From contig CAZAQL010000012.1 of NCBI GenBank assembly GCA_964487295.1, forward strand, positions 1 to 35,175: a DNA stretch of 35,175 nucleotides, written 5' to 3'. The translations under genes and the position numbers were made by a program. This DNA is from JAPEKQ01 sp964487295. Lineage in GTDB: Bacteria > Joyebacterota > Joyebacteria > Joyebacterales > Joyebacteraceae. Below are positions 1-7,746 of the stretch, piece by piece. The notes under the pieces were generated by a model, which had not been told where the DNA came from, did not search any database, and saw only the letters and a list, made by a program, of their open reading frames with translations. The first letter of the stretch is position 1. Each line of letters starts with the position of its first letter.

Positions 1-322
1 CGCGCGACCGGGCGGCCGCGGGGGTCGTCCCGAGCACCCGCACCGTGCCCGAGTCCGGCGTGAGCAGCCCGAGCATGAGCTTGATGAGCGTCGTCTTTCC
101 GCCGCCGTTCGGTCCGACGACGGTCGCGAACTCGCCGCGCGAGAGCCTCACGTTGACGTTCGAGAGAACCGGGTGCCGATTGTATGAGAAGGTGACGTCG
201 ATGAGCTCGGCGGCCGGGGTCCGGTCGCCGGACGCGACCTCTGCGCTCTTTGCGGCGTCGCCCGTCGTGGAGATCCCGCCGTCGCATCGGCGGCGGTTCT
301 CGCCACCTTCGACAGTCTTCAT
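1..322 (-). CDS. znuC: Metal (zinc-type) ABC transporter ATP-binding protein, partial
   Basis: This is the first 107 codons of an ABC ATPase whose 3' end lies beyond the window edge. The N-terminal ~35 residues are low-complexity. The ABC core follows, with an aromatic A-loop (FSYNRHPVL) and a Walker A motif GPNGGGKTT at about residues 80-88. The signature and Walker B motifs are outside the window. The start ATG (322-320) overlaps the TGA of the upstream binding-protein gene as ATGA, so the two are translationally coupled. By context it energises uptake of the metal bound by the ZnuA-like protein; the permease gene should lie just outside the window. The zinc assignment comes from the neighbour; manganese is possible. 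Confidence 0.85.
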   Translation of the reverse strand, partial: MKTVEGGENRRRCDGGISTTGDAAKSAEVASGDRTPAAELIDVTFSYNRHPVLSNVNVRLSRGEFATVVGPNGGGKTTLIKLMLGLLTPDSGTVRVLGTTPAAARSR

Positions 323-1335
323 GGCGTCCTCTCCGTCGCGCTCTCGATGACCGCGGCTGCGAGCTCGCGAAGCGTCTCCGTTGGGTCGGGGGCGAGCGGG
401 TCGATGGCCAGCAGTTCGGCGTCGAGTTCGCGAGCGAGCGTCCGGGCGGCCGCGTCTGAGAACTGCGGTTGCACGATGATCAGCGTCGCGCCGTCCGCGC
501 GCGCCTGTTCGACGAGTTGCGCCAGCCGCCGTGCGCTCGGCTCCTTTCCCTCGAACTCGACGGCTACCTGAGTCAGCCCGTAGGCTTCGGCGAAGTGCCC
601 GAATGCCGGATGGAACACGTAGAACCGGGTTCCCTCGAACGGACCAAGCGTCTTCGTGAGCTCCCCGTCGAGGGCCGTGAGGGTGCCGGCGAGGGAGTCC
701 AGTCCGGCGGCGTAGCGACTCGCGCCTGCCGGGTCGAGCTGAGACAGCGTCTCCGCGATGATGGAGGCCTGGTCGAGGAGCGCCATGGGGTCGAGCCAGG
801 CGTGCGGGTCGTGACCGTCACGGTGTGTGTGTGCTCCGTGCGCATGCTCGCCCCCTGCGACGTGCAGCCCGTGCTCGCCGTCGTGCGCTGCCGCCGGCGC
901 GTCGGGCCGGGGCGCCGATGCGAGGTCGACCACCAGCAGGTCGGGTTGGAGATCCGAGAGACGCGGGACGAGCCCCGACTCGAGTTCGAGACCGGCGCGG
1001 AAGAGCACGTCGGACTTCGTGAGCGTCGCGATCTGTTGTGGGTCGGGGGAGTACGAGTGGGGGGATTGCCCGGAAGCCACGAGCGTCGTGATCGAGGCCC
1101 GTGCGCCCGCGATCCGCTGGACCACCCAGGAGTAGGGCGCGACGGGAACCGTGACCTTAAGGGTTGCCTCACTCTCTCGTGAGTCGTCGTGATCCGGCGA
1201 TGCGGCCGACGGCGCCGTGGCCGGAGCCGCCAGCGGGGTTGCGTGACCCGGCGATGCGGCCGACGGCGAGGCGGCCAGAGTCGCCAGCAGGGTGGCGAGC
1301 GCGAGCAGGCCGGTCGTTGTGGAGGCCTTGACCAT
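319..1335 (-). CDS. znuA: Zinc ABC transporter periplasmic binding protein (ZnuA-like)
   Basis: A cluster A-I metal-binding protein of 338 aa that captures Zn2+ (or Mn2+) in the periplasm for the ABC ATPase gene that follows. An N-terminal hydrophobic signal (LLALATLLATLAA) has no lipobox cysteine. Family ligands are visible: H93 (GQSPHSYSPD), H178 in DPHAWLDP, His in FHPAFGHFAEAYG, and Asp in AIDPLAPDP. A histidine-rich loop at residues 151-175 (eight His) is typical of zinc-specific members and may act as a metal scavenger. An in-frame TTG sits two codons upstream, but AGGAG lies 8 nt before the ATG at 1335, so that ATG is preferred. The gene is divergent from perR across 207 bp holding a Fur-family-like palindrome. 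Confidence 0.9.
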   Translation of the reverse strand: MVKASTTTGLLALATLLATLAASPSAASPGHATPLAAPATAPSAASPDHDDSRESEATLKVTVPVAPYSWVVQRIAGARASITTLVASGQSPHSYSPDPQQIATLTKSDVLFRAGLELESGLVPRLSDLQPDLLVVDLASAPRPDAPAAAHDGEHGLHVAGGEHAHGAHTHRDGHDPHAWLDPMALLDQASIIAETLSQLDPAGASRYAAGLDSLAGTLTALDGELTKTLGPFEGTRFYVFHPAFGHFAEAYGLTQVAVEFEGKEPSARRLAQLVEQARADGATLIIVQPQFSDAAARTLARELDAELLAIDPLAPDPTETLRELAAAVIESATERTP

Positions 1336-1505
1336 CAGCAAGTCTCCTCTCAGCCGTGTGCGATGCCGGGGACGGCGACGCCCCCGTCTCCTCTTATGCT
1401 CCGGAAGAGGACGTGTGTCAAGCGCTGGCTGTTCGGTTCGCCTCCTCTACCGCCATCGAAGGGTGGTGAAACTCCGGCAGCCTCGCCGCATCTATAGGCA
1501 CTGTA

Positions 1506-1520
1506 GGATAAGAATCATTC
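1506..1520. promoter_or_regulatory. Candidate PerR/Fur-family operator (7-1-7)
   Basis: GGATAAG-A-ATCATTC lies in the divergent znuA/perR intergenic region, 22 bp before the perR start. It matches about 8 of 14 informative positions of the PerR box (TTATAAT-n-ATTATAA) and is also Fur-box-like. It stands out as AT-rich in high-GC DNA. It could serve PerR autoregulation and control of the whole block, and perhaps znuA. This is a motif call only. Confidence 0.45.
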
Positions 1521-1542
1521 CTGTTCTCACCCGAGGTGTGGT

Positions 1543-1983
1543 ATGCATGAGGGAGGCGATCTCAGGATGACCCCCAGCAGGAGGGCCATTCTCGACGTGC
1601 TCAGGGAGTCCTGTGAGCACCCGACGGCCGAGGATATCTGCAGCCTCGTCCGTGAGCGCCTGCCGCGTACCAGCCTGGCCACCGTCTACAGGAACCTCGA
1701 GTACCTAGCGCAGCGGGACGCGGTTCGCGTCGTGGAGGACGGGCGGAGTCAGCGTCGCTACGACGCGGTGCTCCAACCGCACTCCCACGCGCGATGCGCC
1801 GTGTGCGGCAGCGTCGTCGACGTCCCGCTTCCGGGACTGGCCGAGCTCGAACGCGACGCGGCCGAGGCCAGCGGATACGAGATCACGGGTCACAACCTGA
1901 CGTTCAGCGGAACGTGTCCAGCGTGCGCGGCCGCCTGTCGTGCGGCCCGCGGGAAAGGAGAGCGAGATGGATCTGAAGGGTAG
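1543..1983 (+). CDS. perR: Peroxide-sensing Fur-family repressor PerR
   Basis: A 146-aa Fur-family repressor expected to control the downstream oxygen-defence genes. The winged-helix domain (residues 5-65) contains HPTAEDI and the recognition helix SLATVYRNLEYL. Against B. subtilis PerR (numbering from memory) a constant offset of 11 places every ligand: H26, D74, H80, H82 and D93 match the Fe/Mn regulatory site (H37, D85, H91, H93, D104). C85, C88, C125 and C128 match the structural zinc site. D93 rather than Glu favours PerR over Fur or Zur. The start at 1543 (GAGG 6 nt upstream) keeps the GDLRMTP segment typical of the family; an ATG at 1567 with GGGAGG is the alternative. The 3' end overlaps the rubrerythrin start by 17 nt. 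Confidence 0.88.
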   Translation: MHEGGDLRMTPSRRAILDVLRESCEHPTAEDICSLVRERLPRTSLATVYRNLEYLAQRDAVRVVEDGRSQRRYDAVLQPHSHARCAVCGSVVDVPLPGLAELERDAAEASGYEITGHNLTFSGTCPACAAACRAARGKGERDGSEG

Positions 1984-2539
1984 CCGGACCGAGAAGAACA
2001 TCCTGACGGCGTTTGCCGGTGAGTCGCAGGCGAGGAACCGCTACACGTACTTCGCGAGCGCGGCGCGTAAGGAAGGGTATCGCCAGATCTCCGAGATCTT
2101 CGAGGAGACGGCGAATCAGGAACGAGAGCATGCCAAGAGGTTGTTCAAGTTCCTCGAGGGCGGCGAGGTGGAGGTGTCAGCGTCCTTCCCGGCCGGCGTC
2201 ATCGGTTCGACCATCGAGAACCTGAAGGCGGCCGCGGGAGGCGAGAACTACGAGTGGACCGACATGTACCCGTCTTTCGCGAAGGTCGCGCGCGAGGAGG
2301 GATTCGAGGAGATCGCGAAGGCCTTCGAGTCCATCGCCATCGCGGAGAAGCAGCACGAGAAGCGGTACAACGACCTCGCGGCGAACATCGCGGCCGGCCG
2401 GGTCTTCAAGCGCGACAAGCCGGTCGTCTGGCGCTGCATCAACTGCGGCTACCTGCACGAGGGAACTGAGGCGCCGGACAAGTGCCCTGCCTGTGCGCAC
2501 CCGCAGGCTCACTTCGAGATCCTTGGCGAGAACTGGTAG
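1967..2539 (+). CDS. rbr: Rubrerythrin
   Basis: A 190-aa NADH-linked (via rubredoxin partners) hydrogen-peroxide reductase of the anaerobe cytoplasm. The ferritin-like diiron domain spans residues ~8-145, with E19 and two ExxH motifs (E52-R-E-H55 and E127-K-Q-H130). The C-terminal rubredoxin domain carries C157-x2-C160 and C173-x2-C176, so this is a classical full-length rubrerythrin. The ATG at 1967 follows a strong AAAGGAGAG site. The start lies inside the end of perR, indicating one transcript and coupled translation, with peroxide likely derepressing both. Confidence 0.96.
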   Translation: MDLKGSRTEKNILTAFAGESQARNRYTYFASAARKEGYRQISEIFEETANQEREHAKRLFKFLEGGEVEVSASFPAGVIGSTIENLKAAAGGENYEWTDMYPSFAKVAREEGFEEIAKAFESIAIAEKQHEKRYNDLAANIAAGRVFKRDKPVVWRCINCGYLHEGTEAPDKCPACAHPQAHFEILGENW

Positions 2540-2618
2540 CTGTCTTCCAGCCGGTGTCGCCACGAGGTGCGCCGGCGTCGCGAGTACCTGAGCCGACAGG
2601 TGTGGGAGGAAGAGATAC

Positions 2619-3131
2619 ATGGCGGAGAGAACCGGGTTGGTGACTGTCGGCGGGAAGCCGCTGACACTTGTGGGTGATGAGGTCAAGGTCGGAGACAGAG
2701 CGCCGGCGTTCACGGTCGTCGGAAACGACATGTCGCAGGTCGACTCATCGGAGTACGAGGGCAGGGTCCGCGTCATCTCGGTCGTCCACTCCCTCGACAC
2801 GGGCGTCTGCGACACGGAGACGCGCCGCTTCAACGAGGAGGCCGCGAAGCTCGGTGACGATGCGGTCGTGCTGACCATCAGCATGGATCTGCCGTTCGCG
2901 CAGTCGCGCTGGTGCGCCGCGGCCGGCATCGACAGGGTCGTGACCCTGTCCGACTTCCGGGGCGGGTTCGGGCCAGCATACGGCGTGCTCATCAAGGAGA
3001 TCGGCCTCCTGACGCGGGCCGTCTTCGTCGTCGATCGCGATGGAGTGGTCCGGTACGTCGAGATCGTGCCGGAGCTCAGCCACGAACCCGACTACGAGGC
3101 CGCGTTGGACGCGGCGAAGAAGCTCATGTAG
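2619..3131 (+). CDS. tpx: Thiol peroxidase (Tpx)
   Basis: An atypical 2-Cys peroxiredoxin of 170 aa that reduces hydrogen and alkyl peroxides with thioredoxin. The fold is recognisable throughout: KVGDRAPAF at the N-terminus, HSLDTGVCDTETRRFNEEA with peroxidatic C64 and T61, MDLPFAQSRWC with resolving C99, then LLTRAVFVVDRDGVVRYVEIV. Length is normal. The universal peroxiredoxin PxxxTxxC motif is altered: the proline position is His57 (codon CAC). GGAGGAAGAG precedes the ATG. The gene sits between rubrerythrin and superoxide reductase, so it belongs to the peroxide arm of the block. Confidence 0.95.
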   Translation: MAERTGLVTVGGKPLTLVGDEVKVGDRAPAFTVVGNDMSQVDSSEYEGRVRVISVVHSLDTGVCDTETRRFNEEAAKLGDDAVVLTISMDLPFAQSRWCAAAGIDRVVTLSDFRGGFGPAYGVLIKEIGLLTRAVFVVDRDGVVRYVEIVPELSHEPDYEAALDAAKKLM

Positions 3132-3159
3132 AATCACTCATTCGGAAGGGGAGAGACAC

Positions 3160-3537
3160 ATGGCTGCGAAGAAGCTCGAGATATACAAGTGCGAGAAGTG
3201 CGGGAACATCGTCGAGGTGCTGCACGGCGGAGCAGGCGAGCTCGTGTGCTGCGGCGAGCCGATGATCCTCATGAGCGAGAACACGGTGGACGCGGCCGTG
3301 GAGAAGCATGTGCCCGTCGTCGAGAAGTCGAACGGCGGCATCAAGGTGAAGGTCGGCGAGGTCGAGCACCCGATGACCGACGAGCACCACATCGAGTGGA
3401 TCGAGGCGGTCTCCGGAGGGCGCGCGTACCGGCAGCATCTCAAGCCGGGTGAGGCGCCCGTCGCCGAGTTCTGCTGCATCGCCGACTACGATGTCGTGCG
3501 CGCCTACTGCAATCTCCACGGGCTCTGGAAGGCGTAG
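3160..3537 (+). CDS. dfx: Desulfoferrodoxin (2Fe superoxide reductase)
   Basis: A 125-aa cytoplasmic enzyme that reduces superoxide to H2O2 without making O2, feeding the adjacent peroxidases. The N-terminal desulforedoxin domain has CEKCG and the CC pair at residues ~11-31 (Fe(SCys)4 centre I). The catalytic domain has the Glu-Lys-His signature (EKHVPVV), the HPMTDEHHIEWIE His cluster and the C-terminal CNLHGLWK that supplies the Cys and His of Fe centre II. It therefore keeps both iron sites, unlike one-iron neelaredoxins. GGAAGGGGAGAG precedes the ATG, 28 nt after the tpx stop. Confidence 0.96.
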   Translation: MAAKKLEIYKCEKCGNIVEVLHGGAGELVCCGEPMILMSENTVDAAVEKHVPVVEKSNGGIKVKVGEVEHPMTDEHHIEWIEAVSGGRAYRQHLKPGEAPVAEFCCIADYDVVRAYCNLHGLWKA

Positions 3538-3757
3538 GACCCGTTGCCACGATCTGCGATCTGTGCATCACGACCTCGGACGCGGCCCGGACCGGCACGC
3601 CGGCCGGGTCGTGTCCGGAGGCCGCCGGGGGGACCGGATGGTCGGGTTTTCCCCGGGGGAAGCTCGAGCACCGGGAGACCGAGGCGCCGGAGTCAGAGAA
3701 CGCGCGGCCGTTCGGCGGCGGCGCCCCGCAACGCGCGGGCAACGGAGGGCGGACGAC

Positions 3758-4264
3758 TTGACGATCGAAGAGGCCATCAGGACGGCGATCGAATACGAGA
3801 CGAGAGTGCGGGACTGCTATCGCGACGCGGTCGAGGCGACCGTGGGTTCCGGAGGCCAGGCCTTCTTCCGCCTCATGGCGGCGGAGGAGCAGGAGCACGT
3901 TGACCTTCTCGTGACGATGCTCAAGCGCTGGCGGGACACGGGCGTGATGGGAGAGGCGGAACTGAGGAGCACCACTCCTGACAGGGAGGCGATTGCCGAG
4001 GGTCTCGCCACCGTGAAGGGCGGCCTGTCGGGAGAGTCCAGCGGCGCCGAGCTCGACTGGCTCAGGAAGGCGGACGAGGTCGAGGCCGCGACGAGTGAGT
4101 TCTACGGGCGCGTCGTGTCTGAGCTTCCCGAGGAGCAGCGCGGCTTGTTCGCGAGATTCCTCGAGATCGAGCGCGGCCACCTGGCGCTCGTCAGGGCCCA
4201 GATCGACGAGCTCACCGGCACCGGCTACTGGTTCGACGTCCGGGAGTTCAACCTCGAAGGCTAG
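3758..4264 (+). CDS. Rubredoxin-less erythrin / ferritin-like diiron protein
   Basis: A 168-aa four-helix ferritin-like protein. Each half of the bundle has a Glu and an ExxH: E14 and E44-Q-E-H47, then E114 and E138-R-G-H141. The full diiron ligand set is therefore present. There is no rubredoxin domain, so it is closer to erythrins and ferritin-family peroxidases than to classical rubrerythrin. The start is taken as TTG at 3758 because GGAGG lies 9 nt upstream and homology-like sequence begins exactly there. The 220 bp before it (3538-3757) is GC-rich with self-complementary stretches and no convincing gene. It probably handles peroxide or iron; its substrate is not known. Confidence 0.8.
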   Translation: MTIEEAIRTAIEYETRVRDCYRDAVEATVGSGGQAFFRLMAAEEQEHVDLLVTMLKRWRDTGVMGEAELRSTTPDREAIAEGLATVKGGLSGESSGAELDWLRKADEVEAATSEFYGRVVSELPEEQRGLFARFLEIERGHLALVRAQIDELTGTGYWFDVREFNLEG

Positions 4265-4315
4265 CGCCCCGGTGTCTCGGACCGCGGCGGTTTCGCGGCA
4301 CAGGTTGGAGGATCC

Positions 4316-5098
4316 GTGAAGCGACTTCTCGACGACCTCTACTCGAAGCTGAACCGCCTCGAGTACCTGAGCCCCGACCCGCTCGAACTCGTGCACGAAT
4401 ACAGCCGTCGTGACGACAGGGAGCTCGTCGGACTGGTCGCGTCGACGTTGTCGTACGGACGCGTGGCGCAGATCCTGTCGAGCGCCCGTGGCGTTCTGGA
4501 CGGGCTGGGCGACCGGCCTGCGCGGTTCGTGGCGGACGAGCAGCCGCGCAACGTCAGGCGCGCGGCCGCGAAGGTCAGACATCGCTTCACGTCTCCGGCC
4601 GAGCTCGGAGACCTCCTCGTCGGCGCGGGTCGCGTCATGCGCGAACACGGATCCCTCGAGAGCTGCTTCCTGTCGCACTTCCGACGCGGGGACGAGACCA
4701 CGGCCCCGGCTCTGGAGGGCTTCGTCAGAGAGCTTGGGCGGGCGGCGGGCGCGCGCCCGGCGAGCCTGCTGCCGCTCCCCGAGCGCGGGAGCGCGTGCAA
4801 GCGGCTGCATCTCTATCTCCGATGGATGGTGCGGCGGGACGCCGTCGATCCGGGCGTCTGGACGAAGGTCGACCCCGCGAGGCTGATTGTGCCTCTCGAC
4901 ACGCACATGCACCGCATCGCGCGGCGGCTGCGCCTCACGACGCGGTCGCAGGCGGACCTGCGGACTGCCCTCGATGTGACGAGGTCACTCCGCGAGTTCG
5001 CACCGCACGACCCGGTGAGGTACGATTTCGCACTGACACGGATCGGCATAAGGCCCGACTGCAGGGACATGCTCGACGCGAGTTGCGCGAGCGTCTGA
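4316..5098 (+). CDS. TIGR02757 / DUF2400 family protein (possible DNA glycosylase-like fold)
   Basis: A 260-aa protein with the hallmarks of the uncharacterised TIGR02757 (DUF2400) family: ELVGLVASTLSYGRVAQI, SACKRLHLYLRWMVR, DPGVW and IVPLDTHMHRIARRLRL, then a C-terminal DPVRYDFALTRIGI. The LDTHMHR segment resembles the catalytic-Asp segment (VDTHxxR) of HhH-GPD DNA glycosylases. K162 and D195 are spaced about as the catalytic Lys/Asp pair of archaeal AGOG. That resemblance is my inference. The GTG start (4316) follows GGAGG. Its place between two iron-handling genes of an oxidative-stress block suggests repair of oxidised DNA, which is unproven. Confidence 0.82.
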   Translation: MKRLLDDLYSKLNRLEYLSPDPLELVHEYSRRDDRELVGLVASTLSYGRVAQILSSARGVLDGLGDRPARFVADEQPRNVRRAAAKVRHRFTSPAELGDLLVGAGRVMREHGSLESCFLSHFRRGDETTAPALEGFVRELGRAAGARPASLLPLPERGSACKRLHLYLRWMVRRDAVDPGVWTKVDPARLIVPLDTHMHRIARRLRLTTRSQADLRTALDVTRSLREFAPHDPVRYDFALTRIGIRPDCRDMLDASCASV

Positions 5099-5144
5099 GG
5101 GACGGTTCGCGGTCGACCGCGGACCCATCAGAAAGGATGCGGAC

Positions 5145-5657
5145 ATGCTGAGCAAGAAGATGGAGAAGGCCCTGAACGAGCAGATCAACGCCGAGCTCTA
5201 CTCCGCGTACCTCTACCTGTCGATGTCCTCCTACTTCGAGTCCGAGGGCTACGCCGGCATGGCACAGTGGATGCGGACGCAGTACCAGGAGGAGGAGTTC
5301 CACGCGATGAAGATGTTCGACTACGTGGGCGAGCGCGGAGGCCGCGTCATCCTCAAGGCGATCGATGCGCCGAAGGCCACCTGGAAGTCCGCCGAGAACG
5401 TCTTCACGGAGACGCTCGCTCACGAGCAGAAGGTCACCGGTCTCATCCACAAGCTCGTCAAGCTCGCCCGGGCGGAAGACGACTACGCCAGCGAGAGCTT
5501 CCTCGGCTGGTACGTCGACGAGCAGGTCGAGGAGGAGGCGACGGCGGAGAGCATCCTCCAGAAGGTCAAGATGGTCGGCAAGACCGGCAACGCGCTCTAC
5601 ATGCTCGACAAGGAACTTGGGCAGCGGACGTTCACCCCGCCGGCCCAGGAGGAGTAG
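5145..5657 (+). CDS. ftn: Bacterial non-haem ferritin
   Basis: A 170-aa FtnA-type ferritin that oxidises and stores Fe2+ in a 24-mer cage, limiting Fenton chemistry. The sequence shows the canonical first helix NEQINAELYSAYLYLSMSSYFES (ferroxidase Glu17), the EEEFHAMKMFDY helix with ExxH, and GNALYMLDKELGQR near the C-terminus. Haem-binding bacterioferritin features are not evident. GAAAGGATGCGGAC precedes the ATG. The gene ends 3 nt before the flavodiiron gene, whose ribosome site (GGAGGAG) lies inside the ferritin 3' end, so the two are coupled. Confidence 0.95.
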   Translation: MLSKKMEKALNEQINAELYSAYLYLSMSSYFESEGYAGMAQWMRTQYQEEEFHAMKMFDYVGERGGRVILKAIDAPKATWKSAENVFTETLAHEQKVTGLIHKLVKLARAEDDYASESFLGWYVDEQVEEEATAESILQKVKMVGKTGNALYMLDKELGQRTFTPPAQEE

Positions 5658-5660
5658 CCG

Positions 5661-6866
5661 ATGCCGAAGCACTTCCAGGCGGTAAAGGTCAGCGAGCACG
5701 TTCACTGGGTCGGCGCGGTCGACTGGGTCAGCCGGGACTTCCACGGCTACTCGACGCCGCGCGGAACGACGTACAACGCCTTCCTCGTGATGGCGGACAG
5801 GGTCACGCTAGTCGACGCGGTGAAGGCTCCGTTCAGGGAGGAGCTCCTCACGAGGATCTCCTCCGTCATCGATCCCACCGAGATCGATCTCATCGTCTCG
5901 AACCACTCGGAGATGGACCACACCGGGTGCCTCCTCGACGTGGCCGAGATCATCCGACCCTCCCGGATCGTCGCGTCGACGATGGGGCAGAAGACGATCG
6001 CGGCCCAGTTCCCGGGACGTCGCGAGGTCGAGGCCGTGAAGGACGGAGAGTCGCTCGATCTCGGGAACATGAAGCTCGACTTCTACGAGACCCGCATGCT
6101 CCACTGGCCGGACAGCATGTTCAGCTATCTGGGGGCCGACCGGGTGTTGTTCTCTCAGGACGCATTCGGGATGCACTACGCGACGTGCGAGCGCTTTGAC
6201 GACCAGCTCGATCCGTTCGTGCTCGAGTACGAGGCGGGCAAGTACTTCGCGAACATCCTCATGCCGTACGCGCCGCTCATCACGAAGCTCGCAGCCCGGC
6301 TCGGTGAGCTGAGTCTCGACCTCGACGTCGTCGCGCCGGACCACGGCCCGCTCTGGCGCAAGGACATCTCGGGCATCATCGGACGATACGTGCGCTGGGC
6401 GGAGATGAAGCCGACGATGAAGGCGGTCATTCCCTTCGACACGATGTGGGGGAGCACCGAGAAGCTCGCAAGGTCGATCGCCGAGGGTCTTCACGATGGC
6501 GGCGCCTGCTCCCGTCTGCAGCCGCTCTCGGGCACGGACCGGGCGACGGTGGCGACCGAGATCCTCGAGGCCGGCGCACTCATCCTCGGGAGTCCGACGA
6601 TCAACAACCAGATGTTCCCGCGCATGGCCGACATCCTGAGCTACCTCAAGGGGCTTAAGCCCAGGAACCTCGTCGGCGGGGTGTTCGGTTCGTTCGGCTG
6701 GAGCGGAGAGGCCGTCGGCCAGCTCACCGAGGCGCTCGAGGAGATGAAGGTCGAGATCGTGGCAGACCCGCTCAAGCACAAGTTCGTGCCGGACTCCGGG
6801 ACGCTCGAGTCGGCTCGGGCCTGGGGCCGGGGCATCGCAGAGGAGATGGCGCGTCGTGTCGAGTAG
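5661..6866 (+). CDS. fprA: Flavodiiron protein (A-type flavoprotein, O2/NO reductase)
   Basis: A 401-aa cytoplasmic enzyme that reduces O2 to water (or NO to N2O) with electrons from rubredoxin. The N-terminal metallo-beta-lactamase domain carries the diiron ligands H82-x-E84-x-D86 (NHSEMDH), H148 (LHWPDSM), D167 (FSQDAFG) and H228 (APDHGP). Their order and spacing match D. gigas ROO. From about residue 255 a flavodoxin domain follows with the FMN phosphate loop DTMWGSTEKLA. No fused rubredoxin or NAD(P)H:flavin reductase domain is present, so this is the simple class A type. It overlaps the next gene by 11 nt. Confidence 0.96.
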   Translation: MPKHFQAVKVSEHVHWVGAVDWVSRDFHGYSTPRGTTYNAFLVMADRVTLVDAVKAPFREELLTRISSVIDPTEIDLIVSNHSEMDHTGCLLDVAEIIRPSRIVASTMGQKTIAAQFPGRREVEAVKDGESLDLGNMKLDFYETRMLHWPDSMFSYLGADRVLFSQDAFGMHYATCERFDDQLDPFVLEYEAGKYFANILMPYAPLITKLAARLGELSLDLDVVAPDHGPLWRKDISGIIGRYVRWAEMKPTMKAVIPFDTMWGSTEKLARSIAEGLHDGGACSRLQPLSGTDRATVATEILEAGALILGSPTINNQMFPRMADILSYLKGLKPRNLVGGVFGSFGWSGEAVGQLTEALEEMKVEIVADPLKHKFVPDSGTLESARAWGRGIAEEMARRVE

Positions 6867-7479
6867 CGGGACGGAACCGCGCTGCGCGCGCTGCAGGAGC
6901 CACGTCTGCTCAGGCGGCGAGGACTGTTTCGGTCGGGCGCAGGAGCACCTCGCGCTCTACCGGGACGACGAGGACGACGGTGGGCTGCCGAAGCTCCTCA
7001 AGCGCATGCACCGCGCTGCGACGGCGATCGAGGGGCGGCACTACTGCCGGGAGACGAGGCTCGGCGAGATCATGCTCTTCGCCCGTGAGATGGGCTTCGA
7101 GCGGCTCGGGCTGGTATTCTGCGTCGGTCTCACCGAGGAGGCGGAGGTCGTCGAGCGCATCCTCTCACGCGAGTTCGACGTCGTCTCGGTCTGCTGTAAG
7201 GCCGGCGGCATCGACAAGCGACACATGACCTACGAGCAGATCGACGAGAACCGCTTCGAGGCCATCTGCAACTCGGCCGGCCAGGCGCATCTTCTCAACC
7301 AGGCCGGGACCGAGTTCAACATCATCTGCGGGCTCTGCGTCGGCCACGACGCCGTCTTCACCGCCCGCTCAGAGGCTCCCGTGACCACGCTCATCGCGAA
7401 GGATCGCGTGCTCGCCCACAACCCCGCGGCGGCCGTCTGGTGCCGCTACATCCGAGGGACGCTCGAGCCCGAGGAGTGA
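6856..7479 (+). CDS. DUF1847 cysteine-rich protein, predicted metal-binding
   Basis: A 207-aa member of the DUF1847 family, common in anaerobes and without a settled function. The N-terminus has a four-Cys cluster CARCRSHVCSGGEDC. Further Cys groups follow: VCCKAGG, CNSAGQ and ICGLCVGHD, suggesting metal or Fe-S binding. The GTG start at 6856 has GAGGAG upstream within the end of the flavodiiron gene, which it overlaps by 11 nt in another frame. It is the last gene of the block and probably shares its regulation. A redox role is inferred from position only. Confidence 0.85.
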   Translation: MSSSGTEPRCARCRSHVCSGGEDCFGRAQEHLALYRDDEDDGGLPKLLKRMHRAATAIEGRHYCRETRLGEIMLFAREMGFERLGLVFCVGLTEEAEVVERILSREFDVVSVCCKAGGIDKRHMTYEQIDENRFEAICNSAGQAHLLNQAGTEFNIICGLCVGHDAVFTARSEAPVTTLIAKDRVLAHNPAAAVWCRYIRGTLEPEE

Positions 7480-7497
7480 CGCGGAACCCGACTCCTG

Positions 7498-7512
7498 CGG
7501 CCGTTCCGGCCG
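7498..7512 (+). terminator. Short GC hairpin after the oxygen-defence block
   Basis: CGGCCG-TTC-CGGCCG forms a perfect 6-bp stem 19 nt after the DUF1847 stop. There is no T-tract, so it is at best a weak terminator. The rest of 7513-7634 shows no gene. Confidence 0.3.
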
Positions 7513-7634
7513 GGCGGGGGGCGCCAGACGCGCGCCGTCCGAGGCCTGCGGTCGGTTGGACCGGCTCCGTCTCGGCGCATACGGTCATGCCACGCTGCAC
7601 AACCGCTACAGTACGGCCAGAACTAACCTTTCAC

Positions 7635-7663
7635 TGGAAAAATTGCACAAGTGGTGGTGTAAT
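7635..7663 (+). promoter_or_regulatory. Putative sigma70-type promoter for the first C25 protease
   Basis: TGGAAA, 17 nt, then TGTAAT preceded by TGG (extended -10). It lies in the most AT-rich part of the 267-bp gap and about 84 nt before the protease ATG. The same TGG-TNTAmT style recurs at other promoters in the window. Confidence 0.45.
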
Positions 7664-7746
7664 TGCCGGAATGGTCGTGGAGGCCGGCGCCGCGCGATCG
7701 TGGCGCCGGCTTCGTCTGTCCGTGGGTGTTGCCTGAGGAGGACGCG

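Noticed and set aside
319..1341. Start of znuA at TTG 1341
   Set aside because: It lies only 2 nt after the Shine-Dalgarno; ATG 1335 is correctly spaced.
1543..1983. Zur as the identity of the Fur-family protein, because of the divergent znuA
   Set aside because: All five PerR regulatory-site ligands, including the Asp at D104, align without gaps, and the downstream genes are peroxide-defence genes.
3105..3134. Internal promoter at the end of tpx (TTGGAC, 18 nt, TAGAAT)
   Set aside because: The -35 is poor, the -10 overlaps the tpx stop codon, and dfx is close enough for co-transcription.
3449..3757. Upstream extension of the erythrin-like gene
   Set aside because: It overlaps the desulfoferrodoxin end and encodes Arg-rich, family-unlike sequence. 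The TTG at 3758 with GGAGG fits better.
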